Assembly: GCA_039619475.1 (NCBI GenBank)
Contig: CM077116.1
Coordinates: 30,362,683 to 30,426,682, forward strand
Reading direction: 5' to 3'
Origin: Icerya purchasi
Taxonomy: Eukaryota > Arthropoda > Insecta > Hemiptera > Monophlebidae
Length of the DNA: 64,000 bases
A model generated the notes under the pieces. The model searched no databases. It saw nothing but the letters and a program-made list of their open reading frames with translations, and had not been told where the DNA came from. The position numbers and the translations under genes are program-made. Of the stretch, positions 1 to 10,176 are shown piece after piece. Numbering within the stretch: the first letter of the stretch is position 1; every line of letters starts with the position of its first letter.

Positions 1-1343
1 GTATATTTGACCCAGACATTATTTCAACTAGCCCCCCCCGCCACATCAAAAAAAAAAAAAGAAAAGTCGACAAAAATAAAACTGTTTACTCGTTCTTATT
101 TTTATTACTACTATAATATAGGTAAATATTACGCTTAAAATTCAACATAATGCTGTTTATTTGTTTTTTTTTGTCGCGGTGTGAGATAGCTAATGACATC
201 TCTGTTCAAATTAGAATTAACCGTGTGATAAAACAATGTTGCTAGTAATTTAATTAAATGCGAAGAAGTCAGCTGTTTACTTTATTAAGAAAACGCGACT
301 TTTAAAAACACGAAGTAGTATATGCTGTATTGTATGTGTTTTGAAAGTACTTCAGTCTATGCAAAGTACTTGTATAAATTACAAGAGTTTCAATAATAAA
401 AAGAATCGTTTCAGTTTGTTTAATAATGTCGTAATTTGTGGATTATTATTGTTTCAAAATTAGCGGGATAAATTTTTCACGCATTAAAAATTTCCCTTTC
501 ATTCGTATTTATAAATTTGGTATGGTAAATTGTTTGTAAGCCGCCTGCCACCATAATAATAGAAAAGTGTGTAATATGGGTACTATCAAATTTTCGAAAT
601 CGCTCAACTAAAGGGGTATTTGCGATTGAAACATAGTAAATAAAGTTTATAGTTTTAATTAAAAGAGATCGGTTAGGTTAAATCAGACAGGTTTTTATAT
701 TATATGTATATTTAGGCACAGAAAAAAAAATCGTCTAGTATTTTTATCACGCAAGGTGTGTGTTGTTTTGACGAGATGTGCGCTGAAGACATGTTCGAAA
801 CAGTTATAAATTTGAAACAGATACTAACGATGCACTCTTTAAAAGAGGGGGTTGCGTATCGTTTGGTCGTGATCGACTGTCCGTAAACTGGGCATGCGGT
901 GAACTAATGACAATAATCATATACGACGGCATTTTTGAACTACATATCTGTAATTGTTTAGAAGCCAAAATTGTTGTTTTGAGTCTTCAGTTATGAATTA
1001 CTGTATTAGTTTTCGAACGAAACTAGAGAGGCTCTTAACGAACAGTTATAATTTTATACGAGTTCCGCTACTTTACAGATTTCATTAAACTATCCACATT
1101 CACACGATAATTGTACTCGTAGTAAATTCTCGCTGTTTTACGGTTTTAATTAATTTGTCTCAAATTTAAATTTCGCGAACAATTCCATGCGCTTACATCC
1201 GCCTCAGAAACATTTAGCTTTTTTTCTTCGTCAGTTCAATAATTCTTTGATTAAAATTTTTTCATTTGCGTCTGTCGATAAGTAATTTCACCTTTTAAGA
1301 AAGTTCTTAATTCCTCTTTAAGCTGCTTATCGATTTTTAAGTG

Positions 1344-1345
<2 letters not shown>
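1..1345. other. AT-rich non-coding stretch
   Basis: No open frame of note, no splice-bordered exon and no recognisable transposon end was found here. It contains scattered A/T homopolymers and a run of nine C near position 33. It may be flank or an upstream intron of the RhoGEF2 gene that appears from 22.4 kb onward. Confidence 0.5.

Positions 1346-1383
<38 letters not shown>
1346..1383. repeat. (TA)n microsatellite
   Basis: An uninterrupted AT dinucleotide tract directly abuts the MITE at 1385. The related MITE copy near 58.5 kb also carries a TA tract next to its terminus, so the tract may belong to the element. Confidence 0.9.
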
Positions 1384-1384
<1 letters not shown>

Positions 1385-1387
<3 letters not shown>

Positions 1388-1569
1388 TACAACGTAATTA
1401 TTAGGCTACCCCCATTAGAAAAAATGTCCCAATTTTATGTAACGAAAAATGTCCGAAAAAATGTCTCAAAAAAATGTCCCAATTTTATGTAACGTTTGTT
1501 ATATTTTATAGGATTTTGTGATTATGCTATTATATTCATATGGACCGATTTAGAATTACGTTGTAAATT
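1385..1569. repeat. Small MITE-like repeat, copy A
   Basis: The segment is bounded by AATTACAACGTAATT on the left and its near-complement AATTACGTTGTAAATT on the right. Its interior (CCCCCATTAGAAAAAA, then TTTTATGTAACRTTTGTTA) recurs at 58470-58659. Copy A has an internal duplication of the ATGTCCCAATTTTATGTAACG block. No coding capacity is seen; it looks like a short non-autonomous DNA element. The superfamily is not assignable because a target duplication is not clear. Confidence 0.55.
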
Positions 1570-1621
1570 TTGATCATTTTATACGAAGTATAGAAGAGAA
1601 AGAGACAGAAATGTAAGCAAG

Positions 1622-1661
1622 AGGGTCAAGGGGCAGAGCCCCTTGCGAGGCCAAAACGGCC
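1622..1661. other. GC-rich double hairpin
   Basis: Two stem-loops stand side by side in otherwise AT-rich DNA. One is CAAGGGGC-AGA-GCCCCTTG (1627-1645), with an 8-bp perfect stem. The other is GGCC-AAAACGGCC (1649-1661). A (TA)n tract at 1666-1700 follows immediately. The structure could be a transposon terminus, but no partner end was found. Confidence 0.5.
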
Positions 1662-1664
1662 GAG

Positions 1665-1665
<1 letters not shown>

Positions 1666-1700
<35 letters not shown>
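1666..1700. repeat. (TA)n microsatellite
   Basis: Perfect TA dinucleotide tract. It gives rise to a spurious YIYIYI-type reading frame, which should not be annotated as a gene. Confidence 0.9.
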
Positions 1701-1703
<3 letters not shown>

Positions 1704-2321
1704 TTAATGGTCGAATATTTTCAGTTTTTAATTTTTTCCGGCAGATTCTGAAAATTTGCTATATCTTAACTGTTGAACAATATTTTATACGACCATACTA
1801 TTTTTATTTTTTCTCACTTTATTCCCATGAGTTTTTAATTATTTTTCACGAAATATGTATTACCGCATTATGAATACAGTAGAACCTCGATTATCCGAGT
1901 TAATTGGGGCGAACGAAGATCGGATGTCGTGAAAAATCGGATAATCGATTTTTCGTTATTTTTTATTTTTATTTTTGAAAAAACGTAATAAATAAACTTT
2001 GTATTGCAAAAATTTTATATAAATGATTGAACAAACAGAAAACAATGAAAAAGGTACGTAGAAAATGTGCAATTCAAAATAAAAAAATTAAATCACTTCG
2101 AATTAAAAATGAAAAAATATGTATTGCGTAATAATTCTCGTTTGAAACAAAACTAACAGAGTAAATACATTACATGTACCTACCACCCTGTAATAACTAA
2201 GATTTAAAAAATAAAAAAAAGTCCTCTTCAAAACAAAAAAATGGTAAAACCTAAAACTAAAAAAAAAACACAATTCGAAAAAGAAAGATCATTTCTTTAG
2301 TACATACTTATTATCGTTAAA

Positions 2322-3947
2322 TCATTTTTTTGAAAAAAAATCTGTAATAGATTTTTGCTGAGGTATACTGACTCTTTTTCTAGCGGCAAAGTCTCGCCAC
2401 TTGCGGAATACCATTAGTTCTCGAGAGGTAATGTCGTCTTGTTTTTCTAAAAAATTTAGACTCATTTGTAAAGCGGAATAAGCGGCATTATACGAAATTT
2501 TCTCTTCCGATTCCTTTTCTATTTCCTCTAAAGATGGTTTCTTGAAATCACGTAGCACAGATTCGACAATTTCTTCGTCATTCATATTAAATTCGGAGTC
2601 GTCTGCGACTATCCACTCTTCAACATCATTCGCATTTACGTCACCACATCCGGGTATTTTTTTCAACATTTTTTCCAACGTTGGAGCACAGTCATCGTTC
2701 TTTGGGTCACTTTTTTGAGTACGATCATCATCATAGGTTATATCTAAGAGTGGAAGACATGATATTTTTACAGAATTCCAAGCATCCGCAGTCCAAAATA
2801 TAATATCTTTCATTGTAATATTCTTCAAACAATTCGTTAAATCGATGTCTCGTTCGTCACAATTCAGCAAAATTTCTTGTAGAAGACACTTCCGATAATT
2901 TCTCTTGAATGAAACGATAACTACTTGGTCCATGGGTTGTACAATGCTGGTTGTGTTGGGTGGAAAAAACTTTACGATTATGTGTTTGCTTTTCAACGAT
3001 TCAACTTCAGGATGTGATGGTGCGTTATCAATCAACAACAGAACTTTCCGAGGAAGGTCACTTTCTTTTAAAAACTTTTCAACATGTGGTACAAATTCGT
3101 CGAAAAACCAATTCCGGAAAAGGTTAGCGTCCATCCAAGCGCTTTTTTGATTTTTGTGCACAACTGGTAATGTTCGAAAATCGTAATTTTTCAAGGCACG
3201 AGGTTTCGCTGATTTTCCCACAAATAATAAGGGTAATTTGAGAGTTCCCGAAGCATTTGCGCAAGTTAGAATTGTAACACGTTCTTTAGACTTCTTCGCT
3301 CCCGGTGCCTCACGATCAGCTTTTTCCGCCAAAGTTTTGGTTGGCAACATTTTAAAGTTTAAACCGGTCTCATCCGCATTGAAGATTTGATCCATGTAGT
3401 AACTCTTTTTGTAAATTAAGTCACGCAATTCTTCGGAGTATAACGTAGCTTCTACTTCGTCGGTCGACATTTTTTCACCATTTATGTTGAGTTGGCGGAT
3501 ACCATAAAATACCTTCCATTTATGCAGCCAACCTTCACTAGCTTTGAAACCTTTACTCTCATCGGGAAATTTTTGAGCCAAAATTTCGGCTTTTTCTTTA
3601 ACGATCGGACCTGATATCGGTAGTCCTCGGCTTCTTACCGAATAGAACCAAACGTACACAGCTTCATTAATTTTCGGCGTGTAAGTTAACTTCATAGATT
3701 TCCTATCGGCTGCATTTGATGCACTTTCGGTGTACAACTTTTGAATTTTGGTTCTGTTTCTCATCCAGTCGCCCACGGTATTACTTGAAACACCATACGA
3801 AATAGCAACAATGGATAGTTTTTCTCCTTTATCGACTCTTTTGGTTGCTTGTATTTTTTTTTCGATGGAAACCATGACTCGTTTACGTTTGGGCTTATTA
3901 ACACTTTTTCGTTTTTTCTTCGAAATTTCTAAAACTCTAGGTTTCAT
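2322..3947 (-). CDS. Pogo/Tigger (Jerky-like) transposase, intact
   Basis: The protein is 541 residues and catalyses cut-and-paste transposition in the nucleus. In order: a very basic N-terminus (residues 9-23, rich in K/R, probable nuclear signal); a psq-type helix-turn-helix (about 28-72); a CENP-B-type DNA-binding helix-turn-helix (about 90-155, with GWLHKWKVFYGI); and a DDE_1 endonuclease core. The catalytic aspartates are visible as NADETGL (D192), LLLIDNAPSH (D307) and QPMDQ (D340), i.e. 32 residues between the second and third acids, usual for Tigger. An acidic C-terminal tail follows, as is common in Jerky/Tigger proteins. The frame has no stop or frameshift, all three acids are present, and the gene fills the element between its inverted repeats. 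It could also be a domesticated copy, but intact ends and the TA duplication favour a recently mobile element. Confidence 0.93.
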   Translation of the reverse strand: MKPRVLEISKKKRKSVNKPKRKRVMVSIEKKIQATKRVDKGEKLSIVAISYGVSSNTVGDWMRNRTKIQKLYTESASNAADRKSMKLTYTPKINEAVYVWFYSVRSRGLPISGPIVKEKAEILAQKFPDESKGFKASEGWLHKWKVFYGIRQLNINGEKMSTDEVEATLYSEELRDLIYKKSYYMDQIFNADETGLNFKMLPTKTLAEKADREAPGAKKSKERVTILTCANASGTLKLPLLFVGKSAKPRALKNYDFRTLPVVHKNQKSAWMDANLFRNWFFDEFVPHVEKFLKESDLPRKVLLLIDNAPSHPEVESLKSKHIIVKFFPPNTTSIVQPMDQVVIVSFKRNYRKCLLQEILLNCDERDIDLTNCLKNITMKDIIFWTADAWNSVKISCLPLLDITYDDDRTQKSDPKNDDCAPTLEKMLKKIPGCGDVNANDVEEWIVADDSEFNMNDEEIVESVLRDFKKPSLEEIEKESEEKISYNAAYSALQMSLNFLEKQDDITSRELMVFRKWRDFAARKRVSIPQQKSITDFFSKK

Positions 3948-4210
3948 TTTACAGAAGACAAATACGCAAAAAAAAATTTAACTATGCAAACCTGACACGC
4001 ATATTTAAGTAAAACTTCAACACACTTACACTGGAGTTACAGTAGCGAGAACATCGACAAAACAACAACAAATTCACATATCCCACGCACTCCATTACTC
4101 GGGGTACCAAGTTACTTAGTTTTACTTAGTCATCACAAGTCGCATTGGTTACAAGATCTCAACACTATGCGAACATTTATATTCTTTTGTTTATTTAGTG
4201 CAAAAATAAG

Positions 4211-4338
4211 GGAAAATCGGATAATAAAAAATTGACCGACTTTTGGACATCGGATAATCGACCGAAATCGGTTGCAATTTTTTGCTCGGATAATCAAGAA
4301 ATCGGATAATCGGAAGTCGGATAATCGAGGTTCTACTG
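4211..4338. repeat. Pogo right terminus with CGGATAAT subterminal repeats
   Basis: Five direct CGGATAAT octamers lie within the last 121 bp of the element, the last inside the inverted repeat. The left end has far fewer. Uneven subterminal arrays of this kind usually mark transposase-binding sites; binding here is inferred, not shown. Confidence 0.65.
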
Positions 4339-4340
4339 TA

Positions 4341-6239
4341 TATGATATAGTTCGAAAATGAAAATTTTTGTTTTTGTCGCGTTTAAATTATATTAAAATA
4401 TTGCCTTGACATTTAATAAAAAACCGATGTTTCCCAATTTTACATTCTATTATTTCAAAATTTTTGCGATCAGCTGCCTCCTTCTTTTATCATATCAACA
4501 TTTTCTCATTATCGTCTGTAGTGATGTGCTCTTAGTTAATCCGTGTATTATTTTTTTATCCTGTCCTCTACTTAATTGCTTATTTTCATTAATGTAAGCT
4601 GCAACAAAGGTCGAAGTTGGGAACACGTTAAAGACTTAAATTCTATTAGGTGAGTATATTTTAAATAGGCAAAACGTTCGGATGGGTAAGATTCTGTCAT
4701 CTTGAAGGAGAGATAAAGGAAGATTGAATGTGGAGCGTTGTTGATTGAATTTATTATATTGTAATATGTTGAACTGTAACTGACACCAGAAGTTCGGTTC
4801 AACTGGAACTGTGAGAAATTCGTCGGCGCAGATTACGACTACTCTTCTGTTTGACCAATGTGAGTAATTGATATGAACTGGTACATCTTCTGCTATTATT
4901 TTCAATTTATTTGATTTGGACGTTGGAAGAGAGGAGCAACGCGCCTCACTTTCGTTTTGCTCGATCTCTTTCTGACTCACGGCGAGTATGAATTTTACTT
5001 CTTTAGCTATGGCGGTTGTTCCGTAATGATTTATTTTTGTAAGTGAATTAGGGAATTTAGTTTTTATGAGTTTCGTAGCGCAAAAGTTTAATTTCTGATC
5101 ATTCCGAAGAGGCAGTCCGCTATGGGTATGGAAGGACATTTTTAGTTATTTCGGATTTATCATAAGTAAATTAAGGCGTCTAACGATCCTATAAATTTCT
5201 GTTTTTTTTGAAAAGTCGTGCAAAAATCCCCGAAAAAGTCTTGCTTTTAATTTAAAAGTTAAATTGTATTTTTTAAATTAAAATTTTTTCAAGTGATAAT
5301 CGAAACACGCAACAATTTTTTTCTTAGACGTTAACGCAGCATCCCGAAAGACTAAATAAACAGTGTAACCCCTGCTGGTGGTATAGCAGATTGTCGCATA
5401 CAACATAATATTGCTTTGCATTTCCCGTATGTTTCAGATTTCGATCGCCCTAATTTTTTTATGAATTTTCAAATTTCATTTTTTGTAATTTTAGTTTTTT
5501 TGAAAAAGAAACGGCCAAAAAGGCTATGCAAAAAGTCATGCTTGTTGTTTTTCAGTTTTGTTAGACTTCTTGTAAATGTTTCAGATATGAATCCGTCTAT
5601 AAATAACGTCTTTGAGAGACGCTATTTCTTAATCAGCTTATTGAAAGCGCCTTGAATTGTATTTTATGGTGCGCGTATGTCAAGTTCCAATAACGGGAAA
5701 TAATGTCAGTGTTTAAAAACAGATGTAACTATGGCGGAGAAGTAGGTGTTCGTATATTTTTGTAATCTTTGCGTGAAATACTTTCAATGAAGACAAACTG
5801 TAAGATAGAAATTGGTAATCGTTTAGCGGATGATTTCTTCGGAGAGAGTATGCTGGCGAGTTTTTGGGTTTGAGACAATGTGCGAAAAAAAAGTTTTTTA
5901 TTAAAGTAACAAACTCCTGTTCAGATTAAGCGGTCATTCTGGCCATTCATGTAGCATACTCGTTGATGTTTTGAACAGGGACCGGTGGTCATGCTCAAGG
6001 CAAAATTTTGTACAGCATCTACTTTTCTCTTCTGCAGAATTGGTTTACCGAATTGTAGATTACGGTGTTGTAATCGAGTTTCCTTCTAATTAGGTTTCTC
6101 TGTAAATGTGCAATTTACCACAGCCTATGATGTGTAAGGAATTTGTTTCGAGATGGCGAATTTAAAAAAAAGGAGAAAACAAATAAAAAAATAGCAGCAC
6201 GAAACTCGCAGGTGAGTAGCGACAGCACTGTACGTTAAA
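4341..6239. other. Non-coding stretch with one unassigned minus-strand frame
   Basis: The only notable frame runs 5139-4636 on the minus strand (167 codons, ATG start). It has no recognisable domain, signal peptide or membrane segment and no splice or poly(A) context, and could be chance. The rest is AT-rich with no repeat termini recognised. Confidence 0.4.
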
Positions 6240-6600
6240 CCTCGAACTTGGTTAGATACTTTATTAGGATTTCGTACACATATAATGTACGGAATCCTAA
6301 TAAGATGATTCGGAAACGACAAACACATTAAATTAACAAAATAACTTCGGGGAACGGTTTTACTTATAAACTTCAAAATTGGGTACCATAAATCATAATT
6401 AAAATTCCCTTTAAGATAATATCTATAACTTCATGCTAACCGATTACCCTGGGCGGCAAAGAACGCAAAATACCGTCAAGAATTTATAGTGCGGAATTTA
6501 AAATAACCTCAATAATCACTCTTAATAAATTCATAACTCATCAGCAGGATAATCCTCTACAAAAAGTGAAATTCAAAATATAAAACAAAATGCGGAAGCT
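6240..6600 (-). repeat. Fragment of the Helitron-like family seen at 51 kb
   Basis: The inverse complement of this stretch aligns by eye with about 51000-51310. Both contain GCCGCCCAGGGTAATCG, and then CTTATTRGGATTCCGT followed by GTACGGAATC, a small stem-loop (6253-6296 here, arms of about 17 bp). The element's 3' terminus (CTAGT) is absent, so this is a truncated copy. Confidence 0.6.
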
Positions 6601-6682
6601 CTTTCGTAAAATCAAATTATTTAAACACCTCTTTTCGGGTCAAAAATAGTAAAAAACAAAAAAAAAAAAGGATGATGTTCAT

Positions 6683-6777
6683 ATGTTTGAGATACGTTTT
6701 GGTTTCCCCAACCTTTTTGCTTGAGCTACTACAGCTCAAGTAAAAAGGTTGTGGAAACCAAAACGTATCTCAAACAT
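6683..6777. repeat. Long perfect-type hairpin, 45-bp arms
   Basis: Left arm 6683-6727 and right arm 6733-6777 are inverse complements with only two mismatches, separated by a five-base loop (ACTAC). The stem begins ATGTTTGAGATACG and closes at TTGAGCT/AGCTCAA. Either strand, if transcribed, would fold into a pre-miRNA-sized stem. It may equally be a tiny foldback transposon, but no target duplication is obvious. Confidence 0.85.
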
Positions 6778-6827
6778 TAATGTATAAAGGGCCGCTTTAT
6801 AGGAAAATTATAGCCGAGCTTACAATT

Positions 6828-7310
6828 TTATTTTTAGGCCCTCGGGGCGCCGAAAGCTCGAAAGTTTTGAAAAAAATATTTTTCCTCTCGGGAAAGATCG
6901 CGCTACCTGTCGGGGACGAAAGCGTATTTTATTTCCTTAACGAAACTTTCAAAATTTGGCGAAAAGCTCCGAAAAGCGCTCCAAAAAAATAACGTGCTCC
7001 CCTTTGTGCCGCAAGTATTATAACTAAAATTTTTGAACACGATTAAAAATATGCGCGCATCCCTGTATGTTTCCCTAGTTGGGACCATCCATCCGGGTTT
7101 CCAAATTTAAAATTAGGCTTTCGTAGCGCTCTAAAGCTCGAAATTTTTGGAAAAATCCCCCCTCCCCCTCTGGCCATGTGACATATTGTGCTGGAAAGAT
7201 CGCTACTTGTCGGGAATGAAACCGTATTTCATTTCTTTAACGAAATTTTCAAAGTTGGCGAAAAGTTCGAAATGGCGCGAAAAATGACATCTCCTTCTTT
7301 GTAGCCCAAA
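6828..7310. repeat. Diverged tandem duplication (unit about 280 bp)
   Basis: Two copies (about 6828-7013 and 7107-7308) share in the same order: TTAGGC, AAAGCTCGAAA, GGAAAGATCG, CTGTCGGG/CTTGTCGGG, a TTTCTTTAACGAAA-like block, GGCGAAAAG and CCTTTGTGCC/TCTTTGTAGCC. They differ by numerous substitutions and by an inserted C-rich stretch in the second copy. No coding potential is evident. Confidence 0.65.
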
Positions 7311-7495
7311 AATCAGATTTCTTTGTATTGCATTTAGTATTATGTAAACGTAAATTATAGTTATAGTTTAATTTAACGCAGGCGCAATCCTTACCGTATA
7401 AAACGTCATGCTTCATTGAACTTGTTTTTATTCTACGCAGCGGAGAATAAAATAGCGACCATCGAATAAACTTTTCATCAAATGCCATCTGATTT

Positions 7496-7866
7496 CTTTT
7501 TTTAATAAATCACAATCTTAACTGTTAAGTTAAATAATTGCTAATTATAACTAATTTGAAATAAATTAACATGTACGAGATCATTTTGCGACTAAAGCCT
7601 GTACAAATAATTTAGTATCTACAGGATGAGGTCCTTTGGCTTGAGGCGCGTTAAACGCCGTGTGTCCTCTTCACGTGTATCTAAAAGTCGAACTGCCTCA
7701 GGATTGCTAAGTTGACGAAGCTGCTTCTCGCGAGTAACCGCGAAATCTTTAATTACTTCGCTGACTGTTTTAACTACAAAATCTCGACGAGTATCGTCAT
7801 GACGAGAGTAACGATACCGCATTAATGATAGCTCGAAGGATGTGATACTTCGCTGAGCTTGTATTT
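7496..7866 (-). pseudogene. Jockey-type LINE, 3' part (interrupted)
   Basis: Read on the minus strand, this encodes the C-terminal end of a jockey-clade reverse transcriptase polyprotein (RYSRHDDTRRDF, then VSEVIKDFA). A short 3' untranslated region ends in an A-rich tail at about 7503-7496. The same sequence, including the 3' UTR block AATTATTTAACTT, is present at 17.25-17.48 kb. The upstream portion resumes at 12773 on the same strand; the LTR element 7871-12768 lies exactly between the halves. Confidence 0.8.
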
Positions 7867-7870
7867 TATT

Positions 7871-8309
7871 TGTTGCGTTCTGTAATTATCGTTGTTTTTC
7901 GCATAGCGCAGTATACACGCGCTTCTATAAGAGATTACTCGCTGACACAGAGCTTCAAAATCCCGTTGATATGTCGCAATATCGACATTGTTAATTATTA
8001 ACTCGCCAAAATGCGCTTCAATAATACGCTGACGTTGTAGATTTTTTAAGCCTTCCGTTTTTTTTTTCGCTGCGAGCGGAGCAATTTTAAGTAGACCGTT
8101 ATTCAAGACCGCTGAAATATACATATGTTTGTCCCGCCTTTCGATGCGCGGGTTGGTTTTTCGCAAGTTCTGCCACCAGGGTACAACCCTACGTCTCTAA
8201 AAACTCGATCGCCTTATTTTTCGTAAATAAACACGACATGGTCTCGATTCGTTTTTTCGTTTATTTCCGTCGGGCGATCAGTATTCCCGCCGCATACGGG
8301 AACACAACA
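7871..8309 (+). repeat. 5' LTR of the errantivirus
   Basis: 439 bp, TG...CA ends. It aligns over its whole length with 12234-12768; the best conserved part is about 8201-8309 (CTCGATCGCCTTAT through CGCATACGGGAACACAACA). It is preceded by TATT. Confidence 0.88.
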
Positions 8310-8317
8310 TCATTAAT

Positions 8318-8335
8318 TAGCGCAGTCGGTAGGAT
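8318..8335 (+). other. Primer-binding site (tRNA-Ser type)
   Basis: TAGCGCAGTCGGTAGGAT lies nine bases after the LTR. It matches, with one mismatch at the second base, the complement of the 3' end of insect tRNA-Ser, the primer known for several errantiviruses. Confidence 0.75.
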
Positions 8336-8499
8336 CCATCAGCGACGTTTCAAGGAAATCGTTGAGGTCCATCTCTTTACGCAGGAAGGACCTACGGTAA
8401 ATGTTTGTAGTCAATCTCTTTCCTTTCTTTACTCTTTCATTCCTTTACTTTCCGCCCTCGTTTTCTTTGCCGTATTTCGTATTAATTTACTTTTACTTA

Positions 8500-8880
8500 T
8501 ATAAATTCGTTTATATATATATCGTTACTGTGACGCCGCAAATAAGGAGCCAGTCCGAAAATGAAAACTCGCCGCTATATTCGATAGAGTTTCTCATGAA
8601 GCTGATTTCGCGGGAATTCTCGGGAGATCGAGAATGGCTAAGTGATTTTATTTCTAACGTCAATAATGCATTTTCTCTGGCGTACGTGAGCCAAAAAAAA
8701 TACCACTTTTATACTTCGTAGTGAGTAAGATTAGCGGGAATGCTAAAGCGCACCTCGCGCATTGCGAATATAATTCTTGGGCAAGAATTACTGCAACTAT
8801 TGCAGGAAGGCTGGTCACCTCAGCAAGGATTGCAAGAGTTGAAAAAAATAAGCCTTTAAATTTCAAGTCACACTCGGAAA
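8500..8880 (+). pseudogene. gag remnant of the errantivirus
   Basis: Capsid-like residues appear in two frames. One carries WLSDFISNVNNAFSLA and ends in a stop near 8721; the next frame continues with KISGNAKAHL and W followed by an arginine/leucine-rich stretch, typical of errantivirus Gag. The frame change and stop show it is broken. The gene would have formed the internal particle in ovarian or somatic cells. Assignment rests on family resemblance judged by eye. Confidence 0.55.
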
Positions 8881-8984
8881 TAAATTCTCATAAAGGCATC
8901 TCTAATGTTAACGTAACACGAAATTGCAGCACTTTTTTCATAAGTAATAATGCCACGTATATTTTTTTTTATTCCGAGCAATCG

Positions 8985-9234
8985 GCGGGCAAAAAATTAT
9001 AACTTTGATTTCATTATTGATACTGTTTCTATCATAAAAAGAAGTAGTTTGCGTACGGGTACCGTTTACTACGATAACGAAACTATTAAGCATAATGGAA
9101 TTTGTAACGGCTCATTTGTAAAAACAATCGGCTGTACCTTTTTAACTCTTGATAAAATTCCTAACGTAAAATTTCATATAGTCGACGATACTGCAACATT
9201 CCCTGCGATGGATTGTGAGGTGTCGATTTTCTAA
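8985..9234 (+). pseudogene. Aspartic protease remnant of pol
   Basis: The frame contains FIIDTVS, corresponding to the retroviral protease active site D-T-G with the glycine lost. It then has GICNGS and KFHIVDD, which are usual for errantivirus protease. The frame stops at 9234, before any reverse transcriptase. The lost active-site glycine and the stop indicate an inactive copy. Confidence 0.6.
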
Positions 9235-9239
9235 AAAAA

Positions 9240-10170
9240 ACCATAACATTGAATTAAGATTTTCCGAATCCAACTGCAGTTTTAAATGATAAAGTATAAT
9301 ACCCCTTATTCCAGAAAGGAAGAAAAAATTTCTCGAGTAACTGTAATATCGTTTTATTAGCACCCCGTTTCGAAAAAAAAATAATCGAAATTCCGGTCTC
9401 TAATCCTAATCTAGTCGAAGGAATAATAGACGAATCACCACCGCAGAAAGGTGTGCTCCTAGCCGGATCCATTGTTTCTCGTAAATAACAATGGGAAGTG
9501 AATAACATCTATTTTAAATGCCTCTAACGAAGAGCGCATGCTAGAAAATCTTAATGTTAAAGCCGGTAGGCGTACTGGATAATGAAAGTAACTGAAATCT
9601 AATCGAAACGTAAAAGATACGGATCTAATAAAAAATAACTACGTATCGAATAAAGAAGAAAAAAATAACGGTAACGAACCTAATTCGGTATTTCTTATGA
9701 ATAATAGTAACAATAGACAGAGTAACAGTGAAAGTAACAGGTAACGTATAATAAATTTTTGAAATTCTTCAAAAAACTGCGTCGGCCGGTTTATACAGAG
9801 GAGATTAACTTTAGATTGTTTGATAAAAATCCGACCGTTATATTTTCTTGTAAAAACGATGACAACGTAAATAATTTTTACGAATGAACGTTGGATTCGT
9901 AGTAGCGTAAACAATATGGCGGTCGGTTGTATCGAACGCATTAAGCGGAATAATAAAATTATTTACCTCCGCTGTTGCAAGGTAAACGTTTTCGATAATG
10001 TAGACTACGGCGCGCGCTATTGTTAACGTATCGCTAACTCTATCAAATCTTTTGTTAAAGTTTAATGAAAAATACGTTTTTATAAATAAAATTCCGGATA
10101 CGCACACCCTCGTTGATTATGAAAAATTTAAAGCCCTCCTGTTACTTTTAAAGATTTAAATATTAAACCT
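9240..10170 (+). pseudogene. Collapsed pol region (RT/RNase H missing)
   Basis: Short pieces of reading frame remain, such as NASNEERMLENLNVK (post-protease linker, near 9519) and VYTEEINFRLFD (pre-integrase region, near 9795). No reverse transcriptase motifs such as YxDD are seen. About 2 kb usually found here is missing, which accounts for the short element. Confidence 0.5.
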
Positions 10171-10176
10171 ATTCTA

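Larger units (their letters stand above)
1877..4338 (-). mobile_element. Complete pogo/Tigger-type DNA transposon
   Basis: The element begins CAGTAGAACCTCGATTATCC at 1877 and ends with the inverse complement at 4338, giving terminal inverted repeats of about 21 bp. It is flanked on both sides by the dinucleotide TA (1875-1876 and 4339-4340), the target duplication of the pogo/Tc1 superfamily. At 2462 bp it has the normal size for the family. Inside lies one long minus-strand transposase frame. The right subterminal region repeats the octamer CGGATAAT five times (about 4218, 4251, 4287, 4303, 4318); the left has one direct copy (1938) plus the inverted copy in the terminus. These are probably transposase-binding motifs. 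Both ends and the gene are preserved, so the insertion appears young. Confidence 0.9.

Noticed and set aside
1643..1873. 76-codon frame with YIYIYIYI
   Set aside because: Microsatellite artefact.
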